From assembly GCF_900637955.1 (NCBI RefSeq), contig NZ_LR134476.1, forward strand, positions 930,001-994,000: a stretch of DNA of 64,000 nucleotides, in the 5' to 3' direction. Source of the stretch: Trueperella bialowiezensis. GTDB lineage: Bacteria > Actinomycetota > Actinomycetes > Actinomycetales > Actinomycetaceae. Made by a program: the position numbers and the translations under genes. The notes under the pieces were generated by a model that was not told where the DNA came from, did no database searches, and worked only from the letters and a program-made list of their open reading frames with translations. Shown here piece after piece: positions 8,379 to 16,101 of this stretch (position 1 is its first letter; the number at the start of each line of letters is the position of its first letter).

Positions 8379-9416
8379 ATGACGGTTGAGCCTATGCGCA
8401 TGTTGGCGCTTGCGGATCAGTGGGGTCGCGTGGCGCGAGATCTGCGCGTGTCGCTGACTGACCGCTGTAATCTGCGCTGCTCGTATTGCATGCCGCCGGA
8501 AGGTCTCGACTGGCTACCCACCGCGCAGACTCTCACGGACGCCGAGGTGAAGCGCCTGATCAACATAGCGGTGAGCCTGCTGGGCATTGAGGAGATTCGG
8601 TTCACGGGTGGCGAGCCGCTTTTGCGCCGCGGATTGCTCGATATTGCGGCCTATGCGCGTTCGCTTCGCACTCGCAGTGGGGCACGCCCGGAACTCGCGC
8701 TGACCACGAACGCGCTCGGGCTAGACAAGAAGGCGTCCGCGCTGGCCGAAGCGGGGATTTCTCGGGTGAACATTTCGCTGGACACGGTGGACCGCGAACT
8801 TTATGCGCGCATTTCCGGGCGGGACCGCCTGCCGGACGTGTTCGCCGGAATCGACGCCGCGCGCGCCGCTGGCCTAACGCCGATCAAGATTAACGCGGTA
8901 GCGATGCGCGGGGTTAACGACGCCGGTCTGCCCGACGTCCTGCGCTACTGCCTGCAAGCCGGCACGCAGCTGAGAATTATTGAGCATATGCCGCTTGGGC
9001 CGCGGCACACGTGGCGGCGGGAGGCGATGATGACACAGGAGGATGTGCTCGAGCTGCTCAGCGCCGAGTTCGAGCTGTCGCCGCTGCCGCGCGTGGACGA
9101 GTCCGCGCCGGCGAGCCTGTGGGCGGTGGCGCCGGGCCGCGATCATCCGGCGGGAACGGTCGGGGTGATCGCCTCAGTGTCGAAGCCGTTTTGTGGGAAT
9201 TGCGACCGCACGCGGCTGACCGCCGACGGCCAGATTCGCACCTGCCTGTTCGCCCGCGAAGAGACCGATCTGCGCGGTCCGATGCGGGCCGGCGCATCCG
9301 ATGAGGAGCTCGCGCGAATATGGGCGGGTGCCACGTGGAAAAAGAAGCCCGGTCACGGGATTGACGACCCGAGTTTCGTGCAGCCGGACCGCTACATGTC
9401 GGAGATTGGCGGCTAG
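8379..9416 (+). CDS. moaA: GTP 3',8-cyclase MoaA
   Basis: 345 residues from ATG 8379. A start at 8370 is possible, but AGGATGG fits 8379 better. It is a radical-SAM enzyme for the first step of molybdopterin synthesis. It has two iron-sulfur sites: N-terminal C30-x3-C34-x2-C37 (DRCNLRCSYC) and C-terminal CGNCDRTRLTADGQIRTCLF with C-x2-C-x13-C. FTGGEPLLR and ISLDT are also present. The C-terminus lacks the canonical double-glycine of many MoaA and ends MSEIGG, so GG is in fact retained. The end overlaps convergent moaE by 4 bases. Confidence 0.96.
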   Translation: MTVEPMRMLALADQWGRVARDLRVSLTDRCNLRCSYCMPPEGLDWLPTAQTLTDAEVKRLINIAVSLLGIEEIRFTGGEPLLRRGLLDIAAYARSLRTRSGARPELALTTNALGLDKKASALAEAGISRVNISLDTVDRELYARISGRDRLPDVFAGIDAARAAGLTPIKINAVAMRGVNDAGLPDVLRYCLQAGTQLRIIEHMPLGPRHTWRREAMMTQEDVLELLSAEFELSPLPRVDESAPASLWAVAPGRDHPAGTVGVIASVSKPFCGNCDRTRLTADGQIRTCLFAREETDLRGPMRAGASDEELARIWAGATWKKKPGHGIDDPSFVQPDRYMSEIGG

Positions 9417-9838
9417 GCGCTGCCTACCCATTCGTCGGTGCCACCGGCAAAAACTTGGCGTTTCCACACGGGCAGTTTTTCTTTAACGGTGTCGACGACG
9501 TCGGTGATCGCCGCGAACGACGCCGTTCGGTGCGGGCTTGCCACAGCCGCCACGAGGGCGAGCTCGCCGATGCCAAGTGTGCCGACTCGGTGCACCACGG
9601 CCACCCGACACTCCGGGTGCCTGCCGGCGACTTCCGCGGCGACGTCGTACATAACCTCTGCCGCGGAGGGGTGGGCGCTGTATTCGATGCCGCTCACCGC
9701 GCGCCCGGCGTCGTGATTACGGACAATTCCTTCGAAGATGACGACGGCGCCGCACGTATCGGAGCGTACGGTGCTCGCGATGGTGTCCGTGTCGAGGGGT
9801 TCCCATTGGATGCCGGTGGAACCGATGCGGGTGTTCAT
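9413..9838 (-). CDS. moaE: Molybdopterin synthase catalytic subunit
   Basis: 141 residues. MoaE signatures are CGAVVIFEGIVRNHDAGRAV, the GIEYSAHPSAAEVMYDV helix, VAVVHRVGTLGIGE and VDTVKEKLPVWKRQ, which supplies the conserved lysines that meet the MoaD C-terminus. It pairs with MoaD, encoded 11 kb away in the second part of the cluster. It is divergent from moaC with a short gap; the moaA-moaE ends overlap convergently. Confidence 0.95.
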   Translation of the reverse strand: MNTRIGSTGIQWEPLDTDTIASTVRSDTCGAVVIFEGIVRNHDAGRAVSGIEYSAHPSAAEVMYDVAAEVAGRHPECRVAVVHRVGTLGIGELALVAAVASPHRTASFAAITDVVDTVKEKLPVWKRQVFAGGTDEWVGSA

Positions 9839-9905
9839 GGCGTCTCCTAGTGTGCCGTGGCCTGCAGATCACATTAACATGGGAGGTGATCTGCGAGAGG
9901 AAACG

Positions 9906-10403
9906 ATGAAGCTCCCCCATATGAATGGCGCCGGTGAGGCGTGGATGGTTGATGTGACGGCGAAGCAGCCCACGATCCGTGAGGCGAGCGCACAGGCAAA
10001 GGTGCTGGTGGCGCCCGAGGTGATGACGGCGTTGCGGGAGGGCACGGTTCCGAAGGGTGACGTGCTCGCGGTGGCCCGAGTTGCTGGTATTGCGGCTGCG
10101 AAGCGCGTGCCGGATCTGCTACCCCTGGCGCACACGATTGGCGTGCACGGCGCCGAGGTTGATATTGCCCTGGGCGCCGACCACGTGCTCATTCGCACCA
10201 CGGTGCGCAGCGCTGATCGCACGGGTGTTGAAATGGAGGCGTTGACGGCGGCGGCCGTGGCGGCGCTCAACGTGGTGGACATGGTGAAGGGCGTGGACAG
10301 GTCGGCTGCGATCACTGACGTTTTTATTACCCGCAAGTCCGGGGGCCGTTCGGGCACATGGGAGCGGCCAGGTTTCGAGGATGATCATGTCATCGACCTC
10401 TGA
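9906..10403 (+). CDS. moaC: Cyclic pyranopterin monophosphate synthase
   Basis: 165 residues from ATG 9906, preceded by GAGAGGAAACG. MoaC markers are MVDVTAKQPTIREASA at the start, LLPLAHTIGVHGAEVD, VEMEALTAAAVAALNVVDMVKGVD and the lysine-rich C-terminal loop ITRKSGGRSG. It converts the MoaA product to cyclic pyranopterin. The last 22 bases overlap moeA in another frame, so the two are coupled. An upstream in-frame extension overlaps moaE and is not needed. Confidence 0.96.
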   Translation: MKLPHMNGAGEAWMVDVTAKQPTIREASAQAKVLVAPEVMTALREGTVPKGDVLAVARVAGIAAAKRVPDLLPLAHTIGVHGAEVDIALGADHVLIRTTVRSADRTGVEMEALTAAAVAALNVVDMVKGVDRSAAITDVFITRKSGGRSGTWERPGFEDDHVIDL

Positions 10404-11760
10404 TCGCCCGCTGACACCGGAGGACTACTGGCAGCTGCTGGTCGAGAACCTCGCCCCGCAGCGTTTGGGCACCGAGGTGGTCTCGCTGGCAGATAGTCAC
10501 GGCCGTACGCTCGCCGACGACGCACACGCCACGTTCTCCGTTCCGCCGTTCGACAATTCAGCGATGGACGGTTTCGCGGTGAGGGGCGCCGATTTTGGGG
10601 ACGACGCCGGGCACGACGACGGGCCGTGGGAGTTCGCCGTCGTTGCGGATATTGCTGCCGGGCACACGCCCACCGCGCGTGGCGATGTCGAAGGCACAGC
10701 GCGCGAGGAGGTGGGCCAGCTCCCGCCGGCTGCGCGCATCATGACCGGGGCGCCGATGCCCGCGTGGGCCGACGCCGTCGTGCCGGTCGAGGATACCGAC
10801 GCCCCGCGTGGTGCCTCCGCGGCACCCCGCACTGTCACGGTGCACCGCGCGCCGAAGCCGGGAGCGAACGTGCGCCTGGCCGGCGAGGATATTGCAGCCG
10901 AGGATCTCGTTGTGAGCGCGGGAAGCGTGATCAGTGCGCGCACGGCATCCACGCTTGCAGCGATTGGGTATGGCGAGGTCGAGGTGGTCACGCGCCCGCG
11001 GGTGGCGGTGCTGGCCACCGGCGCCGAGCTGGCCGCACCGGGAGAACAGCTCTCCCCCGGGATGATCCCCGATTCGAACTCAACTCTTCTGGCACTGCTC
11101 GTTCGTGAGGCTGGCGGGCAGGCCGTCTTAGCGCGCACGACGGGCGACACCGCCGCGGATTTCGGCGCGGCGCTGCCCACCGACGTCGACCTCATCGTCA
11201 CCTCGGGCGGAGTATCAATGGGCGCGTTCGACCCCGTCAAAGAATACGGGCTCGCCCACGGGTGGACGTTCGAAAAAGTGGCCATGCAACCCGGCAAACC
11301 GCAAGGGCACGGCATGGCCGGCAGCGTTCCCGTCATTGCCCTGCCCGGCAATCCGGTGTCGGTAGCAGTATCTTTCCGGTTGTTTGTGCGGCCGTTTATC
11401 GGCCGACTGCTTGGTCAGCCTGATAGCCTCGCGAGCACGACGCGCATGGCCCGTGCGGGCCCCGCGTGGCGTTCGTCGCCCGGGCGCCGCCAATACTTGC
11501 CGGGTGCGCTCCTGCCCGGCGGTTCTACGGTTCGGAGTTCAGCAAACGAGAACCTTGTGGACGAGGGCTCTACACACGGGGATTCTACAGCCGGGGGCTC
11601 TACGGACGGGGACGGGTACGACGTCGTCGTGCCAGTTCACCGTCTCGGCTCCGGATCGCACCTGGCCGCTTCGTTGCACGCTGCGCAGGTGCTCGCCGTC
11701 GTCGACGCGGAGGTGACTGAAGTAAAGCCCGGCGACCTCGTGCAAATTATCCCGCTCTAA
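10381..11760 (+). CDS. moeA: Molybdopterin molybdenumtransferase
   Basis: 459 residues. It inserts molybdate into adenylated molybdopterin. N-terminal PPFDNSAMDGFAVRGADF and ARIMTGAPMPAWADAVVPVEDT are MoeA hallmarks. The MoCF-like domain follows with VLATGAEL, GMIPDSNS, TSGGVSMGAFD and ALPGNPVSV. The C-terminal domain IV carries a Gly/Ser/Thr/Asp-rich insertion (about 385-415, containing GSTHGDSTAGGSTDGDG), an unusual low-complexity loop. Two candidate starts lie 6 bases apart, inside moaC. Confidence 0.95.
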   Translation: MIMSSTSDRPLTPEDYWQLLVENLAPQRLGTEVVSLADSHGRTLADDAHATFSVPPFDNSAMDGFAVRGADFGDDAGHDDGPWEFAVVADIAAGHTPTARGDVEGTAREEVGQLPPAARIMTGAPMPAWADAVVPVEDTDAPRGASAAPRTVTVHRAPKPGANVRLAGEDIAAEDLVVSAGSVISARTASTLAAIGYGEVEVVTRPRVAVLATGAELAAPGEQLSPGMIPDSNSTLLALLVREAGGQAVLARTTGDTAADFGAALPTDVDLIVTSGGVSMGAFDPVKEYGLAHGWTFEKVAMQPGKPQGHGMAGSVPVIALPGNPVSVAVSFRLFVRPFIGRLLGQPDSLASTTRMARAGPAWRSSPGRRQYLPGALLPGGSTVRSSANENLVDEGSTHGDSTAGGSTDGDGYDVVVPVHRLGSGSHLAASLHAAQVLAVVDAEVTEVKPGDLVQIIPL

Positions 11761-11788
11761 CCGGACTGGCCGAATTTAGGCGAGCCGC

Positions 11789-12280
11789 TCAGTGGTCTCC
11801 GCCGCGCATCTGCGCAATCGCGTGCTCGAGCACGGGGATGACGACTGCCAGGCCGTCCTCAACCGCGTCCGGCGAACCGGCAAGATTGATGACGAGTGTG
11901 CGGTTTTTACCGCCGACCATGACGCCGGCCCGCCCGCGCGAAAGCAGAGCTCCAGGTACGCCTTTTTGGACTCCACGGTGACGAATCGCCTCGGCGATGC
12001 CCGGAATGTCGAAGCGCAACAGCGGGTCCATGGCGCGCGCCGTGTAGTCCTGCGGCGTGATGCCCGTGCCGCCGGTGGTGATAATGAGGTCGATCTCGTC
12101 GTAGGCAACGTTCTGTACGCCTTCGGCGATTGCTCGCACGTCGTCGCTAACCACTGCTGTTTCCAGCACTTTGACGCCAGCTTCTTCAAGTAGGCGCACT
12201 GCTGTGGGGCCGGAGAGGTCCTCGCGTTCGCCCGCCGTCGCCCTGTCTGACACAGTCACTACTGCCGCGTTAATGTCCAT
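11789..12280 (-). CDS. mog: MogA/MoaB-type molybdopterin adenylyltransferase
   Basis: 163 residues of the MoCF domain: AAVVTVSDRATAGEREDLSGP, DLIITTGGTGITPQDYT, LSRGRAGVM and LVINLAGSPDAVED. It activates molybdopterin with AMP before MoeA. It is encoded convergently with moeA and divergently from modA, so it has its own promoter in the gap before modA. Confidence 0.93.
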   Translation of the reverse strand: MDINAAVVTVSDRATAGEREDLSGPTAVRLLEEAGVKVLETAVVSDDVRAIAEGVQNVAYDEIDLIITTGGTGITPQDYTARAMDPLLRFDIPGIAEAIRHRGVQKGVPGALLSRGRAGVMVGGKNRTLVINLAGSPDAVEDGLAVVIPVLEHAIAQMRGGDH

Positions 12281-12341
12281 GCATCCAGCATAAACCGAGT
12301 AAGTAAATAGTCAAGAGTTGGTCGAATCAAGAGACGCAAAT

Positions 12342-12371
12342 TTGGCACGTGCTAACCCAAAACAGCATAAG
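12342..12371 (+). promoter_or_regulatory. Candidate modA promoter
   Basis: TTGGCA (12342-12347) and CATAAG (12366-12371) with an 18-base spacer, about 110 bases before modA. Pattern match only. Confidence 0.35.
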
Positions 12372-12384
12372 ATGGAGACACGCC

Positions 12385-12443
12385 ACGGCAGGGCGAAAGC
12401 TGCCGTCACACGTCCTCTCGCCGGGAATGGCAACGCCCCGGCG
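12385..12443 (+). promoter_or_regulatory. Structured 5' leader of modA
   Basis: Two strong hairpins precede modA: ACGGCAG/CTGCCGT (12385-12391/12400-12406, loop GGCGAAAG) and CGCCGGG/CCCGGCG (12419-12425/12437-12443). They lie between the candidate promoter and the ribosome site. A molybdenum-cofactor riboswitch or a terminator/anti-terminator is possible by location; I cannot match a known riboswitch consensus. Confidence 0.4.
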
Positions 12444-12482
12444 GCGCCTCGGGACCTACGTTGCAAGGCAGGAGAATATCTC

Positions 12483-13259
12483 ATGAAAACGCGCACCCTC
12501 GCCCTTGTGGGCTCATTACTCATTGGACTGGCAGCCGGCGGATGTTCGGCCGACGATAACAACGACGCCAGCCCCTCGGACGATACCACCGAGATCACCG
12601 TGTTTGCGGCCGCTTCCCTGAACGCCGCTTTTCCAGAAATCGCGGAGGAGGTTTTCACTGAAAGCCATCCCGACGTCGTCGTCCGTTTTGCTTTTGAAGG
12701 CTCCAGTTCGCTTGCGGAAAAGCTGCAGTCTGGCGCGTCTGCGGACGTGTTCGCCTCGGCCAACGAGGCCAACATGACGAAAGTGACCGACGCCGGGCTC
12801 GCCGCAGAGCCCACCAAGCTCACCACGAATACGCTGCGGCTCATTGTGCCGGCCGGCAACCCGGCGGGCGTGACCGACCTCGAATCGGCCAACGCCGCCA
12901 AGTTCGTGGTGTGTGCACCGCAGGTGCCGTGCGGGGCGGCCAGCCAGGAGCTCGCGCAGGCTGAGGGCATCACCTTGCAGCCCGTCTCTGAGGAGCAGTC
13001 GGTGAGCGACGTGCGCGCAAAGGTGGAAAGCGGTGAGGCCGACGCCGGGCTCGTCTACCTCACTGACGCGCTACTTGCTGGCGACGCCGTCGACATCGTC
13101 GATGCTCCGGGCGTGGCCGCCGTCGGAACCACGTACATGATCACGGCTCTCTCAGATGCTCCCAATCCGGAGCTTGCCAAGGCGTTTATTGACGCCGTCA
13201 TGTCCGATGCCGGACAAGAGATCATGGCCAAGTACGGCTTCGGTGAAACGGCGAAGTGA
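12483..13259 (+). CDS. modA: Molybdate-binding lipoprotein
   Basis: 258 residues from ATG 12483. Lipoprotein signal MKTRTLALVGSLLIGLAAGGC with cysteine at 21, then an Asp/Asn/Ser linker. The mature part has ITVFAAASLNAAFPEIAEE, FAFEGSSSLAEKLQSGASAD and GLVYLTDAL, the ligand-binding loops of ModA-type periplasmic proteins. The upstream GCAGGAG gives the start. It overlaps the first possible start of the fused transporter gene, so it belongs to one operon supplying molybdate for the surrounding Moco genes. Confidence 0.94.
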   Translation: MKTRTLALVGSLLIGLAAGGCSADDNNDASPSDDTTEITVFAAASLNAAFPEIAEEVFTESHPDVVVRFAFEGSSSLAEKLQSGASADVFASANEANMTKVTDAGLAAEPTKLTTNTLRLIVPAGNPAGVTDLESANAAKFVVCAPQVPCGAASQELAQAEGITLQPVSEEQSVSDVRAKVESGEADAGLVYLTDALLAGDAVDIVDAPGVAAVGTTYMITALSDAPNPELAKAFIDAVMSDAGQEIMAKYGFGETAK

Positions 13260-15550
13260 GGGGGCCCGGTAGGCCCGGCACGATGATGAAACTCCGCGGG
13301 ATTCCCAGCTGGTTCTGGCTGCCTGCGCTGCTTGCTCTGCTCGCGTTGACGTTGCCGCTGGTCGGCATGGCGTCGCGCGTGCCGTGGGCGGATTTGGGGA
13401 CGATCCTCGCCTCCGAGTCGTCTGTGACGGCGCTGTGGCTTTCGTTGCGCACGTGCCTCGTGTCGACTGCCGTGAGCCTTGTGATCGGCTGCCCGCTGGC
13501 GCTCATTTTTGCGCGGGCCGGCGAGCTGCCCGTGAGGCCGCGCTGGCTCACGCCCGTGCGCGCGCTCGTGCTCGTGCCACTGGTGATGCCGCCGGTCGTG
13601 GCCGGCTTGGCGCTACTAGCCACATTCGGGCGGCGGGGCGTGTTTGGGCCAGCGCTCGAGGCGGTGGGAATCCAGGTGCCGTTCACGACGCTCGCTGTTG
13701 TGCTCGCGCAAATATTCGTGTCGCTGCCCTACCTGGTGATGACGGTGGAAACTGCGGCGCGCGCCGCGGGGTCGGACCTCGAACACGCGGCGCGCGGCCT
13801 GGGGGCTAGCCGTTGGGTGCAGTTTTCCCGGATCACGCTTCCGCTGCTCGCGCCGTCAATCGCATCGGGCGCCTCGCTCGCATTCGCTCGCTCGCTAGGA
13901 GAATTCGGCGCCACCATCACTTTCGCCGGGTCGATGCAAGGCACCACTCGCACGCTCCCGCTCGAAGTTTATTTGCAACGCGAGCAGGATCCGGCCGCTG
14001 CGCTCGCCCTCGCCCTGGTACTCATCGTGTTTGCGCTCGCGCTCACCGGGCTGACCTCCGTGTTGGAGGCGCGTAACATGCGCCGCTTCGCACACTCAGA
14101 TCACGACGCCGGGCATGACACCGGGCACGACACCGGGAGCGGCGTGGCTTCTTCAGGGCTCGGCGATGCGGCAGGCTTTACCAAGCTGGCAGCTCGGACT
14201 GCGAGCAAGACGAACCAGACGGCAGCCGCGGCAATCGCGAGCGCACCCGACCCCGCAGCGAGCGCGCCCGGCCAGGCGTCAAGCATGCCGGTCCAAGCGG
14301 CAAGCGCAGCAACCGCCGCAGTGGGCCCTGGGCGTGCAGCAAACACGCCTGAGCCCGGGCCTACGAACGCACCAAGCGAGCCTTCACCCGCCCCGGCGCC
14401 GTTCACTCTCGTGGCACACGTGCCCGAACGCAAGGTCGCCTATGAGCTCACCGGCGAACCGGGTGAGACGCTCGCGCTTATCGGGCCGAACGGCTCCGGT
14501 AAGTCCACCGGCCTGCGCCTGCTGGCTGGCGACATCACCAGCCCGACGGCCCGCGTGGACGTGCCAGACACGATCGGATTCCTGGACCAGTCGCCGTCGC
14601 TATTTCCGCACATGTCCGTGCTCGACAATGTTGCTTTCGGCCCGCGCTGCCACGGCCTTAGCAAGACCGCCGCGCGGCAGCGGGCACGCGCCGAGCTCGC
14701 CACCGTTGGGCTCGCCGACCTCGCAGACAGGGCGCCTGCGCAACTCTCCGGAGGTCAGGCGCAGCGGGTGGCGTTGGCCCGGGTGCTCGCCGTCGACCCG
14801 CAGCTCCTACTCCTCGACGAACCTTTCGCCGCGCTCGACGCCGCCTCCGCCGACGCGCTGCGTTCCCTCATCGCCGCGCGCACTCGCGGATTGACCACGG
14901 TGATCGTCACCCACGACCTCATCGACGTGCTCAGCCTCGCCGACCGCGTGGCCGTACTCGATGCCGGGCGGCTTGCCGATCTTGGCCCCACCTCCTCCTG
15001 CCTGACGAATCCCGCCACGGCGTTCGCCGCCGAATTCGCCGGGCTTAACATGCAGTTCGGGCACGTCACCGGCGGGGTGCTCCAGATCAACGACGCCAAG
15101 GTGCAGATTCACGGCCAGCTCGCCGACGTTCACGAGGGAGCCCGGGCGGCGGCCGTCTTCGACCCGCGAGCCGTGGCACTGCGGGCGGTGCCGCCTAGCG
15201 CGGTGTCACGCGGGACTGTGCCACATGGGGAAGCCGATGCCCACACGATCAGCACTGACAATATCCAAACTGGGGAAGCGCCTAGTCGTGGAACAGTTGG
15301 ACGCAGCTCCGTTCGCAACGCCATACCCGGCACGGTGACCTCGATTCAGGCAAGTTCCGTGGGCGTAGACGTGCGACTCGACATTGGGAGCACAACGCCT
15401 CTGCGCGCGCTCATCACGGCGGCCGCGGCCTCCGAGCTTGGCATCACGGTCGGCACGGAGCTTGTGGCCGAGGTCAAGGCGATGCAGGTGCGGATTATCC
15501 CGGTCAGGTCGGCTAGCCGTGACGACTCGCAGTCTGCGGGCGGTGTCTAG
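13256..15550 (+). CDS. Fused molybdate permease-ATPase (ModB-ModC)
   Basis: 764 residues in one frame. Residues 15-270 are a ModB-type permease with six hydrophobic segments and the EAA loop EHAARGLGASRWVQFSRITLP. A 110-residue Ala/Pro/Ser linker (about 276-383, starting with repeated GHDT units) leads to a ModC ATPase with GPNGSGKST near 410, the LSGGQAQR signature and LLLLDEP. The C-terminus has a MOP-type molybdate-binding region (VTSIQASSVGVDVRLDIG) with its own insertion. GTG 13256 overlaps the modA stop; ATG 13283 is an alternative. No frameshift is needed to join the halves. Confidence 0.93.
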   Translation: MRGPGRPGTMMKLRGIPSWFWLPALLALLALTLPLVGMASRVPWADLGTILASESSVTALWLSLRTCLVSTAVSLVIGCPLALIFARAGELPVRPRWLTPVRALVLVPLVMPPVVAGLALLATFGRRGVFGPALEAVGIQVPFTTLAVVLAQIFVSLPYLVMTVETAARAAGSDLEHAARGLGASRWVQFSRITLPLLAPSIASGASLAFARSLGEFGATITFAGSMQGTTRTLPLEVYLQREQDPAAALALALVLIVFALALTGLTSVLEARNMRRFAHSDHDAGHDTGHDTGSGVASSGLGDAAGFTKLAARTASKTNQTAAAAIASAPDPAASAPGQASSMPVQAASAATAAVGPGRAANTPEPGPTNAPSEPSPAPAPFTLVAHVPERKVAYELTGEPGETLALIGPNGSGKSTGLRLLAGDITSPTARVDVPDTIGFLDQSPSLFPHMSVLDNVAFGPRCHGLSKTAARQRARAELATVGLADLADRAPAQLSGGQAQRVALARVLAVDPQLLLLDEPFAALDAASADALRSLIAARTRGLTTVIVTHDLIDVLSLADRVAVLDAGRLADLGPTSSCLTNPATAFAAEFAGLNMQFGHVTGGVLQINDAKVQIHGQLADVHEGARAAAVFDPRAVALRAVPPSAVSRGTVPHGEADAHTISTDNIQTGEAPSRGTVGRSSVRNAIPGTVTSIQASSVGVDVRLDIGSTTPLRALITAAAASELGITVGTELVAEVKAMQVRIIPVRSASRDDSQSAGGV

Positions 15551-15621
15551 GCACAGACGCCAATTCTAGGAGCGGTCATAACAGGCAATATGGGCGATTT
15601 TGCGGAACGCTTGCTTGCTCG

Positions 15622-15699
15622 GCGGAGCTAACAATTGAGATTTTCCGAAGCCTTGCGTATATGTGCAGCAAACCGAAAATCCTCAATCGTTAGCTCCGC
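15622..15699. repeat. Inverted repeat (24-25 bp arms)
   Basis: The left arm 15622-15645 pairs with 15675-15699 with one mismatch and one unpaired base, around a 29-base centre. It follows modBC by about 70 bases. No T-run. It could be a palindromic mobile unit or an mRNA-end structure. Confidence 0.75.
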
Positions 15700-15746
15700 G
15701 TACGCGCTCAGGTAACGGCGAAACGACCGGGTTTGCAGAAATTAAT

Positions 15747-15786
15747 GAGGCGGGCGGCCATCCACGCAAAAAAGGCCGCCCGCCTC
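15747..15786. terminator. Strong hairpin, likely terminator
   Basis: Perfect 13-bp stem GAGGCGGGCGGCC / GGCCGCCCGCCTC with a 14-base A-rich loop. On the minus strand the loop reads T-rich. It probably ends modBC transcription. Confidence 0.6.
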
Positions 15787-16101
15787 GGGCAAGACGCACT
15801 GGCTTCATCGAGAAGACTGCACAAATTCCTTCTCTGACCTGCGCGTCACGTCAGCATCACACACACGAAAGGTAAATCTTTAAGGGATTGTTCCTTGCGA
15901 TATCTCTATTATGTGGGGCGACCCTTAGATAACCATTGATTCCGTCTGGGAATTGTCTGGGAATTTTCGCGCCTGCCCAACCGCAGCACACACGGTCTGG
16001 CCGGGGCGAACGGCCGTTCACGTTCCGCTGGCACGCGCGGATTAAGGTCACCCGAACGAGCCGAGTGCCCACCCCGCTAGAGAAACGCATATATTAGAGG
16101 T
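15787..16101. other. Gene-free region before the symporter
   Basis: No coding pattern. It contains a short direct repeat GTCTGGGAATT, twice in tandem at about 15947-15967, which could be an operator for the adjacent response regulator. The rest is unremarkable. Confidence 0.4.

Noticed and set aside
12321-12482. N-terminal extension of ModA
   Set aside because: Would bury the lipoprotein signal; ATG 12483 has AGGAG upstream and gives a normal signal peptide.
15663-15875. 70-codon open frame after modBC
   Set aside because: Crosses an inverted repeat arm and a terminator hairpin; no ribosome site.
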